From assembly GCA_964017155.1 (NCBI GenBank), contig OZ024860.1, positions 49,959,583 through 50,023,582 on the forward strand: a DNA stretch of 64,000 nucleotides, read 5' to 3'. The notes beneath the pieces are model-generated. The model saw nothing but the letters and a program-made list of their open reading frames with translations. It made no database searches and was not told the origin of the DNA. The stretch is from Oasisia sp. SBJ-2009. Taxonomy: Eukaryota; Annelida; Polychaeta; Sabellida; Siboglinidae. The position numbers were made by a program, and so were the translations under genes. This document shows positions 20,895 through 34,336 of this stretch, piece by piece; within the stretch, counting starts at the first letter, position 1; every line of letters begins with the position of its first letter.

Positions 20895-23130
20895 ATGAGT
20901 TGTCTCAATGTCTCAAGCAGCCTTCCACCTATGCCTAGGCAAATATAAGTCTGGACAGTATCTAATTTAACATTCGTACTGCTGAGTTTCAAACTACTAC
21001 ACTCAACGACAGCAGTTCCCTTCATTTTGTTGGCAATCTACTCTCTGCGATCTGGAACTCTAAAACGTGTTAACGGCGACGCCACGAGTGCTGTATGCAG
21101 GCTGCGCAAAGATATATCTGAAGCATTATATGCCATTCCAAGCGATACAAGACGTTCGTTCGCATACAGATTTACTCTGTAGTGTAATACTCTATGTAGG
21201 ATGTACACTGTGTGTAGCTAGCTCAACATCAATGATTATGTGATGCGACCATTGCCTGTTAGTTGCTTTGTGGTTTCGTTTTCATATTGAACTGGTGACA
21301 TGTCTGCTCTTTGGTTTCAGGTCTTCCTATTTGAGTCCGAAGTGTGAGCAGCGACACAGACCCTCTGAGAATGCGACGCGCGAGTAGTGGTGAACCCCAC
21401 GCATGTCTAGTATATAATTTCGTCGTGGTCTGGGTAGCTTGTAACAACCTTTGTTTTGTCGTATGGCTCTTCGGCATCAATGTTATGTCTAGCTTTTCGC
21501 GTTACCTGTTTGTCGGATAGCGCTCAAGACATGGCCAAAGAGCTGGCCTGTTGGCACTGATCACTGTAGCATATGCTATTGTTTCCAAGGCAATATACCA
21601 ACATATGTATTCGATCTCCGTCACTACCTAGACACAAATCTGCGTGCCGAGAAACGTGTGACTGCAATAAATATTGGTCTCAAAACATCGAGTGATCTCT
21701 ACACTTGTCTTAGAAGGAAGAAATGTCAAATGCGTACCCTTGAGTTACACTATTGCAAAGAATGAGGCACTTGTGTAGGTTGGTTTTGCATGCTGATTCC
21801 TAAGTATGCTGTTTCCAGTCGAGATGAATGCGTTGTGCTGGCTGTCATGACGGTCAAAGAATCATCAACTCAACTGTATTGAGTGGGTGTATGCGTGCAT
21901 GCGAGAATGTGTGTGGCATTCGCCGCGCGAATGGTGCTTATGCATATCAATGTTAAGATACTTTCCGCGGTGCGATCTCGGCCTCTTACACAAGTTTCGT
22001 TTCATGTGCATTATTTTGCATCATATTTTGACATTACTTCTCTTGAAATACATCATATAGCGTGAACAATACCTCGATCAATCGTCTGAGTAAAACGTTT
22101 CGATTGGGAGAACTGCATAATCAAAACTAATGTCCACTCGCACTAGCTGTGATACCTATATCGATGTCATGATATCGTTGATTTAATTCTCCCAGTGATC
22201 GGCCTACATTATCATCTACCTCAACATGTTATATAAATAAAATAACTTGATAAAAACTAGGCTTCACCCACTGTCGAATGACTGTTCCGCGTCGCCAGCC
22301 TTCACATCATCGGGCCTGGTCGGTCAGTAATGCTGCCTGAAGTCGTCGGCCATGTGTCGCTGTATCTTCACCGGGGGCAGACACCTGAGAAAAACAATAA
22401 CAGAGCGCTACAGTGTGCACGGTGTCTAAGAAAATTGAAACCAGTAGGCTCAATTCTTACATATGCCCACACATTCCTTCACCCCACTGGCGTTAAAGAC
22501 GCAAATCCCACCGCGATGCGGTCGAGATTACACTAAAGAAACCGGCATCTGTCGCCAGCATCCGGCTGCGCGGCACAGTAATAGCGGCAAACCGCAATAC
22601 TGTGTCCTCACGACAATACGGTAGATGCGCCATTTACGTTCCTGGCGACGTCAGATTTCAAGATGGCGACGCCTTTGATCTAGGCAAACTGGGGAGGGGG
22701 GGGGGGGCGCTTTCTTCCACTTTCTACTTCGTTCTTTCAATGTAACACTTGCGCTAGCCTATTTCTCAATAAGATACACACATAGGACTACACTTGTATT
22801 ATGGTACAACGGCCTGATCGACATTCGGGTACTTTTTATGCACGATGCAAGTCAGTGTGCCTGGCGCATAACACCGATTAGATTCAACAATATCAGACTC
22901 TCACCACTGATTGTTATACCAAATATATCAGCCCTGTTGCGTTCGCGCGTATTAAGACCACTACACTACCCTACCCGCGCCTCTCGTAATGAATTTTCAA
23001 ACGTAGGAGCAATTGAGGTTGGCTTGCATTCTACGCAAGTGCCTAATTCTTGTCGGAAATGGAACAGAATATTCATATTCTTGTTCTCATTCACAGTACA
23101 CTGTATATGATATGTATATACCACTATTCG
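20895..23130. repeat. Satellite monomer 4
   Basis: 2236 bp. A two-base loss near 21517 (GTCGGATAGCGC for GTCGGCATAGCGC-type sequence) breaks the 140-codon frame. It lacks about 17 bp near 22595 (AAACCGCAATACTG), a deletion related to those in monomers 5 and 6 and in block 4. Its right end begins the shared tract at 22890-23400. Confidence 0.93.
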
Positions 23131-25360
23131 ATGAGTTGTCTCAATGTCTCAAGCAGCTTTCCACCTATGCCTAGGCAAATAGAAGTCTGGACAGTATCTA
23201 ATTAACATTCGTACTGCTGAGCTTCAAACTACTATACTCAACGACAGAAGTTCCCTTCATTGTGTTGGCAATCTACTCTCTGCGATCTGGAACTCTAAAA
23301 CGTGTTAACGGCGACGCCACGAGAACTGTATGCAGGCTGAGCAAAGATGCATCTGAAGCATTATATGCCATTCCAAGCGATACAAGACGTCCGTTCGCAT
23401 ACAGATTTACTCTGTAGTGTAATTCTCTATGTAGGATGTACACGGTGTATAGCTAGCTCAACATCAATGATTATATAATGCGACCATTGCCTGTTAGTTG
23501 CTTTGTGGTTTCGTTTTCATATTGAACTGGCGACATGTCTGCTCTTTGGTTTCAGGTCTTCTTATTTGAGTCCGAAGTGTGAACAGCGACACAGACCCTC
23601 TGAGAATGCGACGCGCGAGTAGTGGTGAACCCCACGCATGTCTAGTATATAATTTCGTCGTTGTCTGGGTAGCTTGGAACAACCTTTGTTTTCTCGTATG
23701 GCTCTTCGCCATCAATGTTATGTCTAGCTTTTCGCGTCACCTGTTTGTCGGCATAGCTCTCAAGACATGGCCAAAGAGCTGGCCTGTTGGCACTGATCAC
23801 TGTAGCATATGCTATTGTTTCCAAGGCAATATACCAACATATGTATTCGATCTCCGTCACTACCTAGATACAACTCTGCGTGCCGAGAAACGTGTGACTG
23901 CAATAAATATTGGTCTCAAAACATCGAGTGATCTCTACACTTGTCTTAGAAGGAAGAAATGTCAAATGCATACCCTTGAGTTACACTATTGCAAAGAATG
24001 AGGCACTTGTGTAGGTTGGTTTTGCATGGTGATTCGTAAGTATGCTGTTTCCAGTCGAGATGAATGCGTTGTGCTGGCTGTCATGACGATAAATGAATCA
24101 TCAACTCAACTGTATTGAGTGGGTGGGTGTGTGAATGCGAGAATGTGTGTGGCATTCGCAGCGCGAATGGTGCTTATGCATATCAATGTTAAGATACTTT
24201 CCGCGGTGCGATCTCGGCCTCTTACACAAGTTTCGTTTCATGTGCATTATTTTGCATCATATTTTGACATTACTTCTCTGGAAATACATCATATAGCGTG
24301 AACAATAGCTCGATCAATCGTCTGAGTAAAACGTTTCGATTGTGAGAGCTGCAACATCAAAACTAATGTCCACTCGCACTAGCTGTGATACCTATATCGA
24401 TGTCATGCTATCGTTGATTTAATTCTCCCAGTGATCGGGCTACATTATCATCTACCTCAACATGTTATATAAATAAAATAACTTGATAAAAATTAGGCTT
24501 CACCCACTGTCGAATGACTGTTCCGCGTCGCTAGTCTTCACATTATCGGGCCTGGTCGGTCAGTAATGCTGCCTGAAGTCGTCAGCCATGTTTCGCTGTA
24601 TCTTCACCGGGGGCAGACACCTGAGAAAAAACAATAAAAGAGCGTTACAGTGTGCACGGTGTCTAAGAAAATTTAAACCAGCAGGCTCAATTCTTACGTA
24701 TGCCCACATTCCTTCACCCCATTGGCGTCAAAGACGCAAATCCCACCGCGATGCGGTCGAGATTACACTAAAGAAACTGGCATCTGTGGCCAGCATCCGG
24801 CTGCGCGGCACAGTAATGGCGGCAAACCGCAAAACTGTGTCGTCACGACAATACGGTAGATGCGCCATTTACGTTCCTGGCGACGTCAGATTTTAAGATG
24901 GCGACGCCTTTGAGCTAGGCAAACTGGGGAGGGGGGGGGGCGCGCTTTCTTCCATTTTCTACTTCGTTCTTTCAATGTAACACTTGCGCTAGCCTATTTC
25001 TCAATACACACATAGGACTACACTTGTATTATGGTACAACGGCCTGATCGACATTCGGGTACTTTTTATGCACGATGCAAGTCAATGTGCGTGGCGCATA
25101 ACACCGATTAGATTCAACAATGTCAGACTCTCTCCACTGATGTTTAGACCAAATATATCAGGCCTGTTGCGTTCGCGCGTATTAAAACCACTACACTACC
25201 CTACCCGCGCCTATCGTAATGAAGTTTCAAACGTAGGAGCAATTGAGGTTGGCTTGCATTCTACGCAAGTGCCTAATTCTTGTCGAAAATGGAACAGAAT
25301 ATTCATATTCTTGTTCTCTTTCACAGTACACTGTATATGCTATGCATATACCACTCTTCG
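23131..25360. repeat. Satellite monomer 5
   Basis: 2230 bp, the shortest full unit. Its start carries variants TCTAATTAACATTCG and ACGTCCGTTCGC, shared with monomer 8 three units away. Its 3' half (AATTTAAACCAGC, AAACCGCAAAACTG) is shared with the neighbouring monomer 6. Confidence 0.93.
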
Positions 25361-27594
25361 ATGAGTTGTCTCAATGTCTCAAGCAGCATTCCACCTATGC
25401 CTAGGCAAATAGAAGTCTGGACAGTATCTAATTTAACATTCGTACTGCTGAGTTTCAAACTACTACACTCAACGACAGAAGTTCCTTTCATTGTGTTGGC
25501 AATCTATTCTCTGCGATCTGGAACTCTAAAACGTGTTAACGGCGACGCCACGAGAACTGTATGCAGGCTGAGCAAAGATGCATCTGAAGCATTATATGCC
25601 ATTCCAAGCGATACAAGACGTTCGTTCGCATACATATTTACTCTGTAGTGTAATTCTCTATGTAGGATGTACACTGTGTGTAGCTAGCTCAACATCAATG
25701 ATTATATAATGCGACCATTGCCTGTTAGTTGCTTTGTGGTTTCGTTTTCATATTGAACTGGCGACATGTCTGCTCTTTGGTTTCAGGTCTTCCTATTTGA
25801 GTTCGAAGTGTGAGCAGCGACACAGACCCTCTGAGAATGCGACGCGCGAGTAGTGGTGTACCCCACGCATGTCTAGTATATACTTTCGTCGTTGTCTGGG
25901 TAGCTTGGAACAACCTTTGTTTTCTCGTATGGCTCTTCGCCATCAATGTTATGTCTAGCTTTTCGCGTCACCTGTTTGTCGGCATAGCGCTCAAGACATG
26001 GCCAAAGAGCTGGCCTTTTGGCACTGATCACTGTAGCATATGCTATTGTTTCCATGGCAATATACCAACATATGTATTCGATCTCCGTCACTACCTAGAT
26101 ACAAATCTGCGTGCCGAGAAACGTGTGACTGCAATAAATATTGGTCTCAAAACATCGAGTGATCTCTACACTTGTCTTAGAAGGAAGACATGTCAAATGC
26201 GTACCCTTGAGTTACACTATTGCAAAGAATGAGGCACTTGTGTAGGTTGGTTTTGCATGCTGATTCCTAAGTATGCTGTTTCCAGTCGAGATGAATGCGT
26301 TGTGCTGGCTGTCATGACGGTCAATGAATCATCAACTCAACTGTATTGAGTGGGTGGGTGTGTGAATGCGAGAATGTGTGTGGCATTCGCCGCGCGAATG
26401 GTGCTTATGCATATCAATGTTAAGATACTTTCCGCGGTGCGATCTCGGCCGCTTACACAAGTTTCGTTTCATGTGCATTACGTTGCATCATATTTTGACA
26501 TTACTTCTCTTGAAATACATCATATAGCGTGAACAATAGCTCGATCAATCGTCTGAGTAAAACGTTTCGATTGTGAGAGCTGCAACATGAAAACTAATGT
26601 CCACTCGCACTAGCTGTGATACCTATATCGATGTCATGCTATCGTTGATTTAATTCTCCCAGTGATCGGGCTACATTATCATCTACCTCAACATGTTATA
26701 TAAATAAAATAACTTGATAAAAAATAGGCTTCACCCACTGTCGAATGACTGTTCCCCGTCGCTAGTCTTCACATTATCGGGCCTGGTCGGTCAGTAATGC
26801 TGCCTGAAGTCGTCAGCCATGTTTCGCTGTATCTTCACCGGGGGCAGACACCTGAGAAAAAACAATAAAAGAGCGTTACAGTGTGCACGGTGTCTAAGAA
26901 AATTTAAACCAGCAGGCTCAATTCTTACGTATGCCCACATTCCTTCACCCCATTGGCGTCAAAGACGCAAATCCCACCGCGATGCGGTCGAGATTACAGT
27001 AAAGAAACTGGCATCTGTGGCCAGCATCCGGCTGCGCGGCACAGTAATGGCGGCAAACCGCAAAACTGTGTCGTCACGACAATACGGTAGATGCGCCATT
27101 TACGTTCCTGGCGACGTCAGATTTTAAGATGGCGACGCCTTTGATCTAGGCAAACTGGGGAGGGGGGGGGGGGGCGCGCTTTCTTCCACTTTCTACTTCG
27201 TTCTTTCAATGTAACACTTGCGCTAGCCTATTTCTCAATACACACATAGGCCTACACTTGTATTATGGTACAACGGCCTGATCGACATTCGGGTACTTTT
27301 TATGCACGATGCAAGTCAATGTGCGTGGCGCATAACACCGATTAGATTCAACAATGTCAGACTCTCTCCACTGATTTTTAGACCAAATATATCAGGCCTG
27401 TTGCGTTCGCGCGTATTAAAACCACTACACTACCCTACCCGCGCCTCTCATAATGAAGTTTCAAACGTAGGAGCAATTGAGGTTGGCTTGCATTCTACGC
27501 AAGTGCCTAATTCTTGTCGAAAATGGAACGGAATATTCATATTCTTGTTCTCATTCACAGTACACTGTATATGCTATGTATATACCACTCTTCG
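25361..27594. repeat. Satellite monomer 6
   Basis: 2234 bp. It carries GTGGTGTACCCC and a TATACTTTCG change shared with monomers 7, 8 and 9. The G run at about 27161 is 13 bases long and is followed by CGCGC. Confidence 0.93.
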
Positions 27595-29839
27595 ATGAGT
27601 TGTCTCAATGTCTCAAGCAGCATTCCACCTATGCCTAGGCAAATAGAAGTCTGGACAGTATCTAATTTAACATTCGTACTGCTGAGTTTCAAACTACTAC
27701 ACTCAACGACAGAAGTTCCCTTCATTGTGTTGGCAATCTACTCTCTGCGATCTGGAACTCTAAAACGTGTTAACGGCGACGCCACGAGAACTGTATGCAG
27801 GCTGAGCAAAGATGCATCTGAAGCATTATATGCCATTCCAAGCGATACAAGACGTTCGTTCGCATACATATTTACTCTGTAGTGTAATTCTCTATGTAGG
27901 ATGTACACTGTGTGTAGCTAGCTCAACATCAATGATTATATAATGCGACCATTGCCTGTTAGTTGCTTTGTGGTTTCGTTTTCATATTGAACTGGCGACA
28001 TGTCTGCTCTTTGGTTTCAGGTCTTCCTATTTGAGTTCGAAGTGTGAGCAGCGACACAGACCCTCTGAGAATGCGACGCGCGAGTAGTGGTGTACCCCAC
28101 GCATGTCTAGTATATACTTTCGTCGTTGTCTGGGTAGCTTGGAACAACCTTTGTTTTCTCGTATGGCTCTTCGCCATCAATGTTATGTCTAGCTTTTCGC
28201 GTCACCTGTTTGTCGGCATAGCGCTCAAGACATGGCCAAAGAGCTGGCCTTTTGGCACTGATCACTGTAGCATATGCTATTGTTTCCAAGGCAATATACC
28301 AACATATGTATTCCATCTCCGTCACTACCTAGATACAAATCTGCGTGCCGAGAAACGTGTGACTGCAATAAATATTGGTCTCAAAACATCGAGTGATCTC
28401 TACACTTGTCTTAGAAGGAAGACATGTCAAATGCGTACCCTTGAGTTACACTATTGCAAAGAATGAGGCACTTGTGTAGGTTGGTTTTGCATGCTGATTC
28501 CTAAGTATGCTGTTTCCAGTCGAGATGAATGCGTTGTGCTGGCTGTCATGACGGTCAATGAATCATCAACTCAACTGTATTGAGTGGGTGGGTGTGTGAA
28601 TGCGAGAATGTGTGTGGCATTCGCCGCGCGAATGGTGCTTATGCATATCAATGTTAAGATACTTTCCGCGGTGCGATCTCGGCCTCTTACACAAGTTTCG
28701 TTTCATGTGCATTATTTTGCATCATATTTTGACATTACTTCTCTTGAAATACATCATATAGCGTGAACAATAGCTCGATCAATCGTCTGAGTAAAACGTT
28801 TCGATTGTGAGAGCTGCAACATGAAAACTAATGTCCACTCGCACTAGCAGTGATACCTATATCGATGTCATGCTATCGTTGATTTATTTCTCCCAGTGAT
28901 CGGGCTACATTATCATCTACCTCAAAATGTTATATAAATAAAATAACTTGATAAAAACTAGGCTTCACCCACTGTCGAATGACTGTTCCGCGTCGCTAGT
29001 CTTCACATCATCGGGCCTGGTCGGTCAGTAATGCTGCCTGAAGTCGTCAGCCATGTTTCGCTGTATCTTCACCGGGGGCAGACACCTGAGAAAAAACAAT
29101 AAAAGAGCGTTACAGTGTGCACGGTGTCTAAGAAAATTGAAACCAGCAGGCTCAATTCTTACGTATGCCCACATTCCTTCACCCCATTGGCGTCAAAGAC
29201 GCAAATCCCACCGCGATGCGGTCGAGATTACACTAAAGAAACTGGCATCTGTCGCCAACATCCGGCTGCGCGGCACAGTAAAGGTGGCAAACCGGAAGAC
29301 GCGCCACAACAATACTGTGTCGTCACGACAATACGGTAGACGCGCCATTTACGTTCCTGGCGACGTCAGATTTCAAGATGGCGACGCCTTTGATCTAGGC
29401 AAACTGGGGGGGGGGGCGCTTTCTTCCACTTTCTACTTCGTTCTTTCAATGTAACACTTGCGCTAGCCTATTTCTCAATAAGATACACACATAGGACTAC
29501 ACTTGTATTATGGAACAACGGCCTGTGCGACATAAGGGTACTTTTTATGCACGATGCAAGTCAATGTGCGTGGCGCATAACACCGATTAGATTCAACAAT
29601 ATCAGACTCTCACCACTGATTGTTATACCAAATATATCAGCCCTGTTGCGTTCGCGCGTATTAAGACCACTACACTACCCTACCCGCGCCTCTCGTAATG
29701 AATTTTCAAACGTAGGAGCAATTGAGGTTGGCTTGCATTCTACGCAAGTGCCTAATTCTTGTCGGAAATGGAACAGAATATTCATATTCTTGTTCTCATT
29801 CACAGTACACTGTATATGATATGTATATACCACTATTCA
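27595..29839. repeat. Satellite monomer 7
   Basis: 2245 bp. Its 3' half (GCCAACATCCGG, AGTAAAGGTGGC, CTCAAAATGTTAT) is nearly the same as in monomer 8. In its G run the interrupting A is lost. Its end repeats the tract seen at the end of monomer 4. Confidence 0.93.
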
Positions 29840-32088
29840 ATGAGTTGTCTCAATGTCTCAAGCAGCTTTCCACCTATGCCTAGGCAAATAGAAGTCTGGA
29901 CAGTATCTAATTAACATTCGTACTGCTGAGCTTCAAACTACTATACTCAACGACAGAAGTTCCCTTCATTGTGTTGGCAATCTACTCTCTGCGATCTGGA
30001 ACTCTAAAACGTGTTAACGGCGACGCCACGAGAACTGTATGCAGGCTGAGCAAAGATGCATCTGAAGCATTATATGCCATTCCAAGCGATACAAGACGTC
30101 CGTTCGCATACATATTTACTCTGTAGTGTAATTCTCTATGTAGGATGTACACTGTGTGTAGCTAGCTCAACATCAATGATTATATAATGCGACCATTGCC
30201 TGTTAGTTGCTTTGTGGTTTCGTTTTCATATTGAACTGGCGACATGTCTGCTCTTTGGTTTCAGGTCTTCCTATTTGAGTTCGAAGTGTGAGCAGCGACA
30301 CAGACCCTCTGAGAATGCGACGCGCGAGTAGTGGTGTACCCCACGCATGTCTAGTATATACTTTCGTCGTTGTCTGGGTAGCTTGGAACAACCTTTGTTT
30401 TCTCGTATGGCTCTTCGCCATCAATGTTATGTCTAGCTTTTCGCGTCGCCTGTTTGTCGGCATAGCGCTCAAGACATGGCCAAAGAGCTGGCCTTTTGGC
30501 ACTGATCACTGTAGCATATGCTATTGTTTCCAAGGCAATATACCAACATATGTATTCGATCTCCGTCACTACCTAGATACAAATCTGCGTGCCGAGAAAC
30601 GTGTGACTGCAATAAATATTGGTCTCAAAACATCGAGTGATCTCTACACTTGTCTTAGAAGGAAGACGTGTCAAATGCGTACCCTTGAGTTACACTATTG
30701 CAAAGAATGAGGCACTTGTGTAGGTTGGTTTTGCATGCTGATTCCTAAGTATGCTGTTTCCAGTCGAGATGAATGCGTTGTGCTGGCTGTCATGACGGTC
30801 AATGAATCATCAACTCAACTGTATTGAGTGGGTGGGTGTGTGAATGCGAGAATGTGTGTGGCATTCGCCGCGCGAATGGTGCTTATGCATATCAATGTTA
30901 AGATACTTTCCGCGGTGCGATCTCGGCCTCTTACACAAGTTTCGTTTCATGTGCATTATTTTGCATCATATTTTGACATTACTTCTCTTGAAATACATCA
31001 TATAGCGTGAACAATAGCTCGATCAATCGTCTGAGTAAAACGTTTCGATTGTGAGAGCTGCAACATGAAAACTAATGTCCACTCGCACTAGCAGTGATAC
31101 CTATATCGATGTCATGCTATCGTTGATTTATTTCTCCCAGTGATCGGGCTACATTATCATCTACCTCAAAATGTTATATAAATAAAATAACTTGATAAAA
31201 ACTAGGCTTCACCCACTGTCGAATGACTGTTCCGCGTCGCTAGTCTTCACATCATCGGGCCTGGTCGGTCAGTAATGCTGCCTGAAGTCGTCAGCCATGT
31301 TTCGCTGTATCTTCACCGGGGGCAGACACCTGAGAAAAAACAATAAAAGAGCGTTACAGTGTGCACGGTGTCTAAGAAAATTGAAACCAGCAGGCTCAAT
31401 TCTTACGTATGCCCACATTCCTTCACCCCATTGGCGTCAAAGACGCAAATCCCACCGCGATGCGGTCGAGATTACACTAAAGAAACTGGCATCTGTCGCC
31501 AACATCCGGCTGCGCGGCACAGTAAAGGTGGCAAACCGGAAGACGCGCCACAACAATACTGTGTCGTCACGACAATACGGTAGACGCGCCATTTACGTTC
31601 CTGGCGACGTCAGATTTCAAGATGGCGACGCCTTTGATCTAGGCAAACTGGGGGGGGGGGGGGGGCGCTTTCTTCCAATTTTTACTTCGTTCTTTCAATG
31701 TTTTACTTGCGCTAGCCTATTTCTCAATAAGGTACACACATAGGACTACAGTTGTATTATGGAACAACGGCCTGTGCGACATAAGGGTACTTTTTATGCA
31801 CGATGCAAGTCAATGTGCGTGGCGCATAACACCGATAAGATTCAACAATGTCAGACTCTCTCCACTGATTTTTAGACCAAATATATCAGGCCTGTTGCGT
31901 TCGCGCGTATTAAAACCACTACACTACCCTACCCGCGCCTCTCGTAATGAAGTTTCAAACGTAGGAGCAATTGAGGTTGGCTTGCATTATACGCAAGTGC
32001 CTAATTCTTGTCGAAAATGGAACAGAATATTCATATTCTTGTTCTCGTTCACAGTACACTGTATATGCTATGCATATACCACTCTTCG
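29840..32088. repeat. Satellite monomer 8
   Basis: 2249 bp. It is a mosaic: its start matches monomer 5, its middle monomers 6 and 7, and its 3' half monomer 7. The G run near 31650 is at least 15 bases without the interrupting A. Confidence 0.93.
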
Positions 32089-34336
32089 ATGAGTTGTCTC
32101 AATGTCTCAAGCAGCCTTCCACCTATGCCTAGGCAAATAGAAGTCTGGACAGTATCTAATTTAACATTCGTACTGCTGAGTTTCAAACTACTACACTCAA
32201 CGACAGAAGTTCCCTTCATTGTGTTGGCAATCTACTCTCTGCGATCTGGAGCTCTAAAACGTGTTAACGGCGACGCCACGAGAACTGTATGCAGGCTGAG
32301 CAAAGATGCATCTGAAGCATTATATGCCATTCCAAGCGATACAAGACGTTCGTTCGCATACATATTTACTCTGTAGTGTAATTCTCTATGTAGGATGTAC
32401 ACTGTGTGTAGCTAGCTCAACATCAATGATTATATAATGCGACCATTGCCTGTTAGTTGCTTTGTGGTTTCGTTTTCATATTGAACTGGCGACATGTCTG
32501 CTCTTTGGTTTCAGGTCTTCCTATTTGAGTTCGAAGTGTGAGCAGCGACACAGACCCTCTGAGAATGCGACGCGCGAGTAGTGGTGTACCCCACGCATGT
32601 CTAGTATATACTTTCGTCGTTGTCTGGGTAGCTTGGAACAACCTTTGTTTTCTCGTATGGCTCTTCGCCATCAATGTTATGTCTAGCTTTTCGCGTTACC
32701 TGTTTGTCGGCATAGCGCTCAAGACATGGCCAAAGAGCTGGTCTGTTGGCACTGATCACTGTAGCATATGCTATTGTTTCCAAGGCAATATACCAACATA
32801 TGTATTCGATCTCCGTCACTACCTAGATACAAATCTGCGTGCCGAGAAACGTGTGACTGCAATAAATATTGGTCTCAAAACATCGAGTGATCTCTACACT
32901 TCTCTTAGAAGGAAGACATGTCAAATGCGTACCCTTGAGTTACACTATTGCAAAGAATGAGGCACTTGTGTAGGTTGGTTTTGCATGGTGATTCGTAAGT
33001 ATGCTGTTTCCAGTCGAAATGAATGCGTTGTGCTGGCTGTCATGACGGTCAAAGAATCATCAAATCAACTGTATTGAGTGGGTGTATGTGTGCATGCGAG
33101 AATGTGTGTGGCATTCGCCGCGCGAATGGTGCTTATGGATATCAATGTTAAGATACTTTCCGCGGTGCGATCTCGGCCTCTTACACAAGTTTCGTTTCAT
33201 GTGCATTATTTTGCATCATATTTTGACATTACTTCTCTTGAAATACATCATATAGCGTGAACAATAGCTCGATCAATCGCTTGAGTAAAACGTTTCGATT
33301 GTGAGAACTGCAACAACAAAACTAATGTCCGCTCGCACTAGCTGTGATACCTATATCGATGTCATGCTATCGTTGATATAATTCTCCCAGTGATCGGCCT
33401 ACATTATCATCTACCTCAACATGTTATATAAATAAAATAACTTGATAAAAACTAGGCTTCACCCACTGTCGAATGACTGTTCCGCGTCGCCAGTCTTCAC
33501 ATCATCGGGCCTGGTCGGTCAGTAATGCTGCCAGAAGTCGTCGGCCATGTGTCGCTCGCTGTATATTGACCGGGGGCAGACACCTGAGAAAAAACAATAA
33601 AAGAGCGTTACAATGTGCACGGTGGCTAAGAAAATTGAAACCAGCAGGCCCAATTCTTACATATGCCCACATTTCTTCACCCCTGGCGTCAAAGACGCAA
33701 ATCCCACCGCGATGCGGTCGAGATTACGCTAAAGAAACTGGAATCTGTCGCCAGCATCCGGCTCCGCGGCACAGTAATGGCGGCAAACCGGAAGACGCGC
33801 CACAAAAATACGGTGTCGTCACGACAATATGGTACACGCGCCATTTACGTTCCTGGCGACGTCAGATTTCAAGATGGCGACGCCTTTGATCTAGGCAAAC
33901 TGGGGGGGGGGGGCGCTTTCTTCCACTTTTTACTTCGTTCTTTCAATGTTTTACTGGCACTAGCCTATTTCTCAATAAGGTACACACATAGGACTACAGT
34001 TGTATTATGGTACAACGGCCTGTGCGACATACGGGTACTTTTTATGCACGATGCAAGACAATGTGCGTGGCGTATAACACCGATTAGATTCAACAATGTC
34101 AGACTCTCTCCACTGATTTTTAGACCAAATATATCAGGCCTGTTGCGTTCGCGCGTATTAACACCACTACACTACCCTACCCGCGCCTCTCGTAACGAAG
34201 TTTCAAACGTAGGAGCAGTTGAGGTTGGCTTGCATTCTACGCAAGTGCCTAATTCTTGTCGGAAATGGAACAGAATATTCATATTCTTGTTCTCATTCAC
34301 AGTACACTGTATATGCTATGTATATACCACTATTCG
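32089..34336. repeat. Satellite monomer 9
   Basis: 2248 bp. Its start matches monomer 6 (GCTATGCATATACC, CACTCTTCG). It has a 4-bp duplication, TCGCTCGCTG, at 33552 and GTTGATATAATTC at 33372. Confidence 0.93.
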
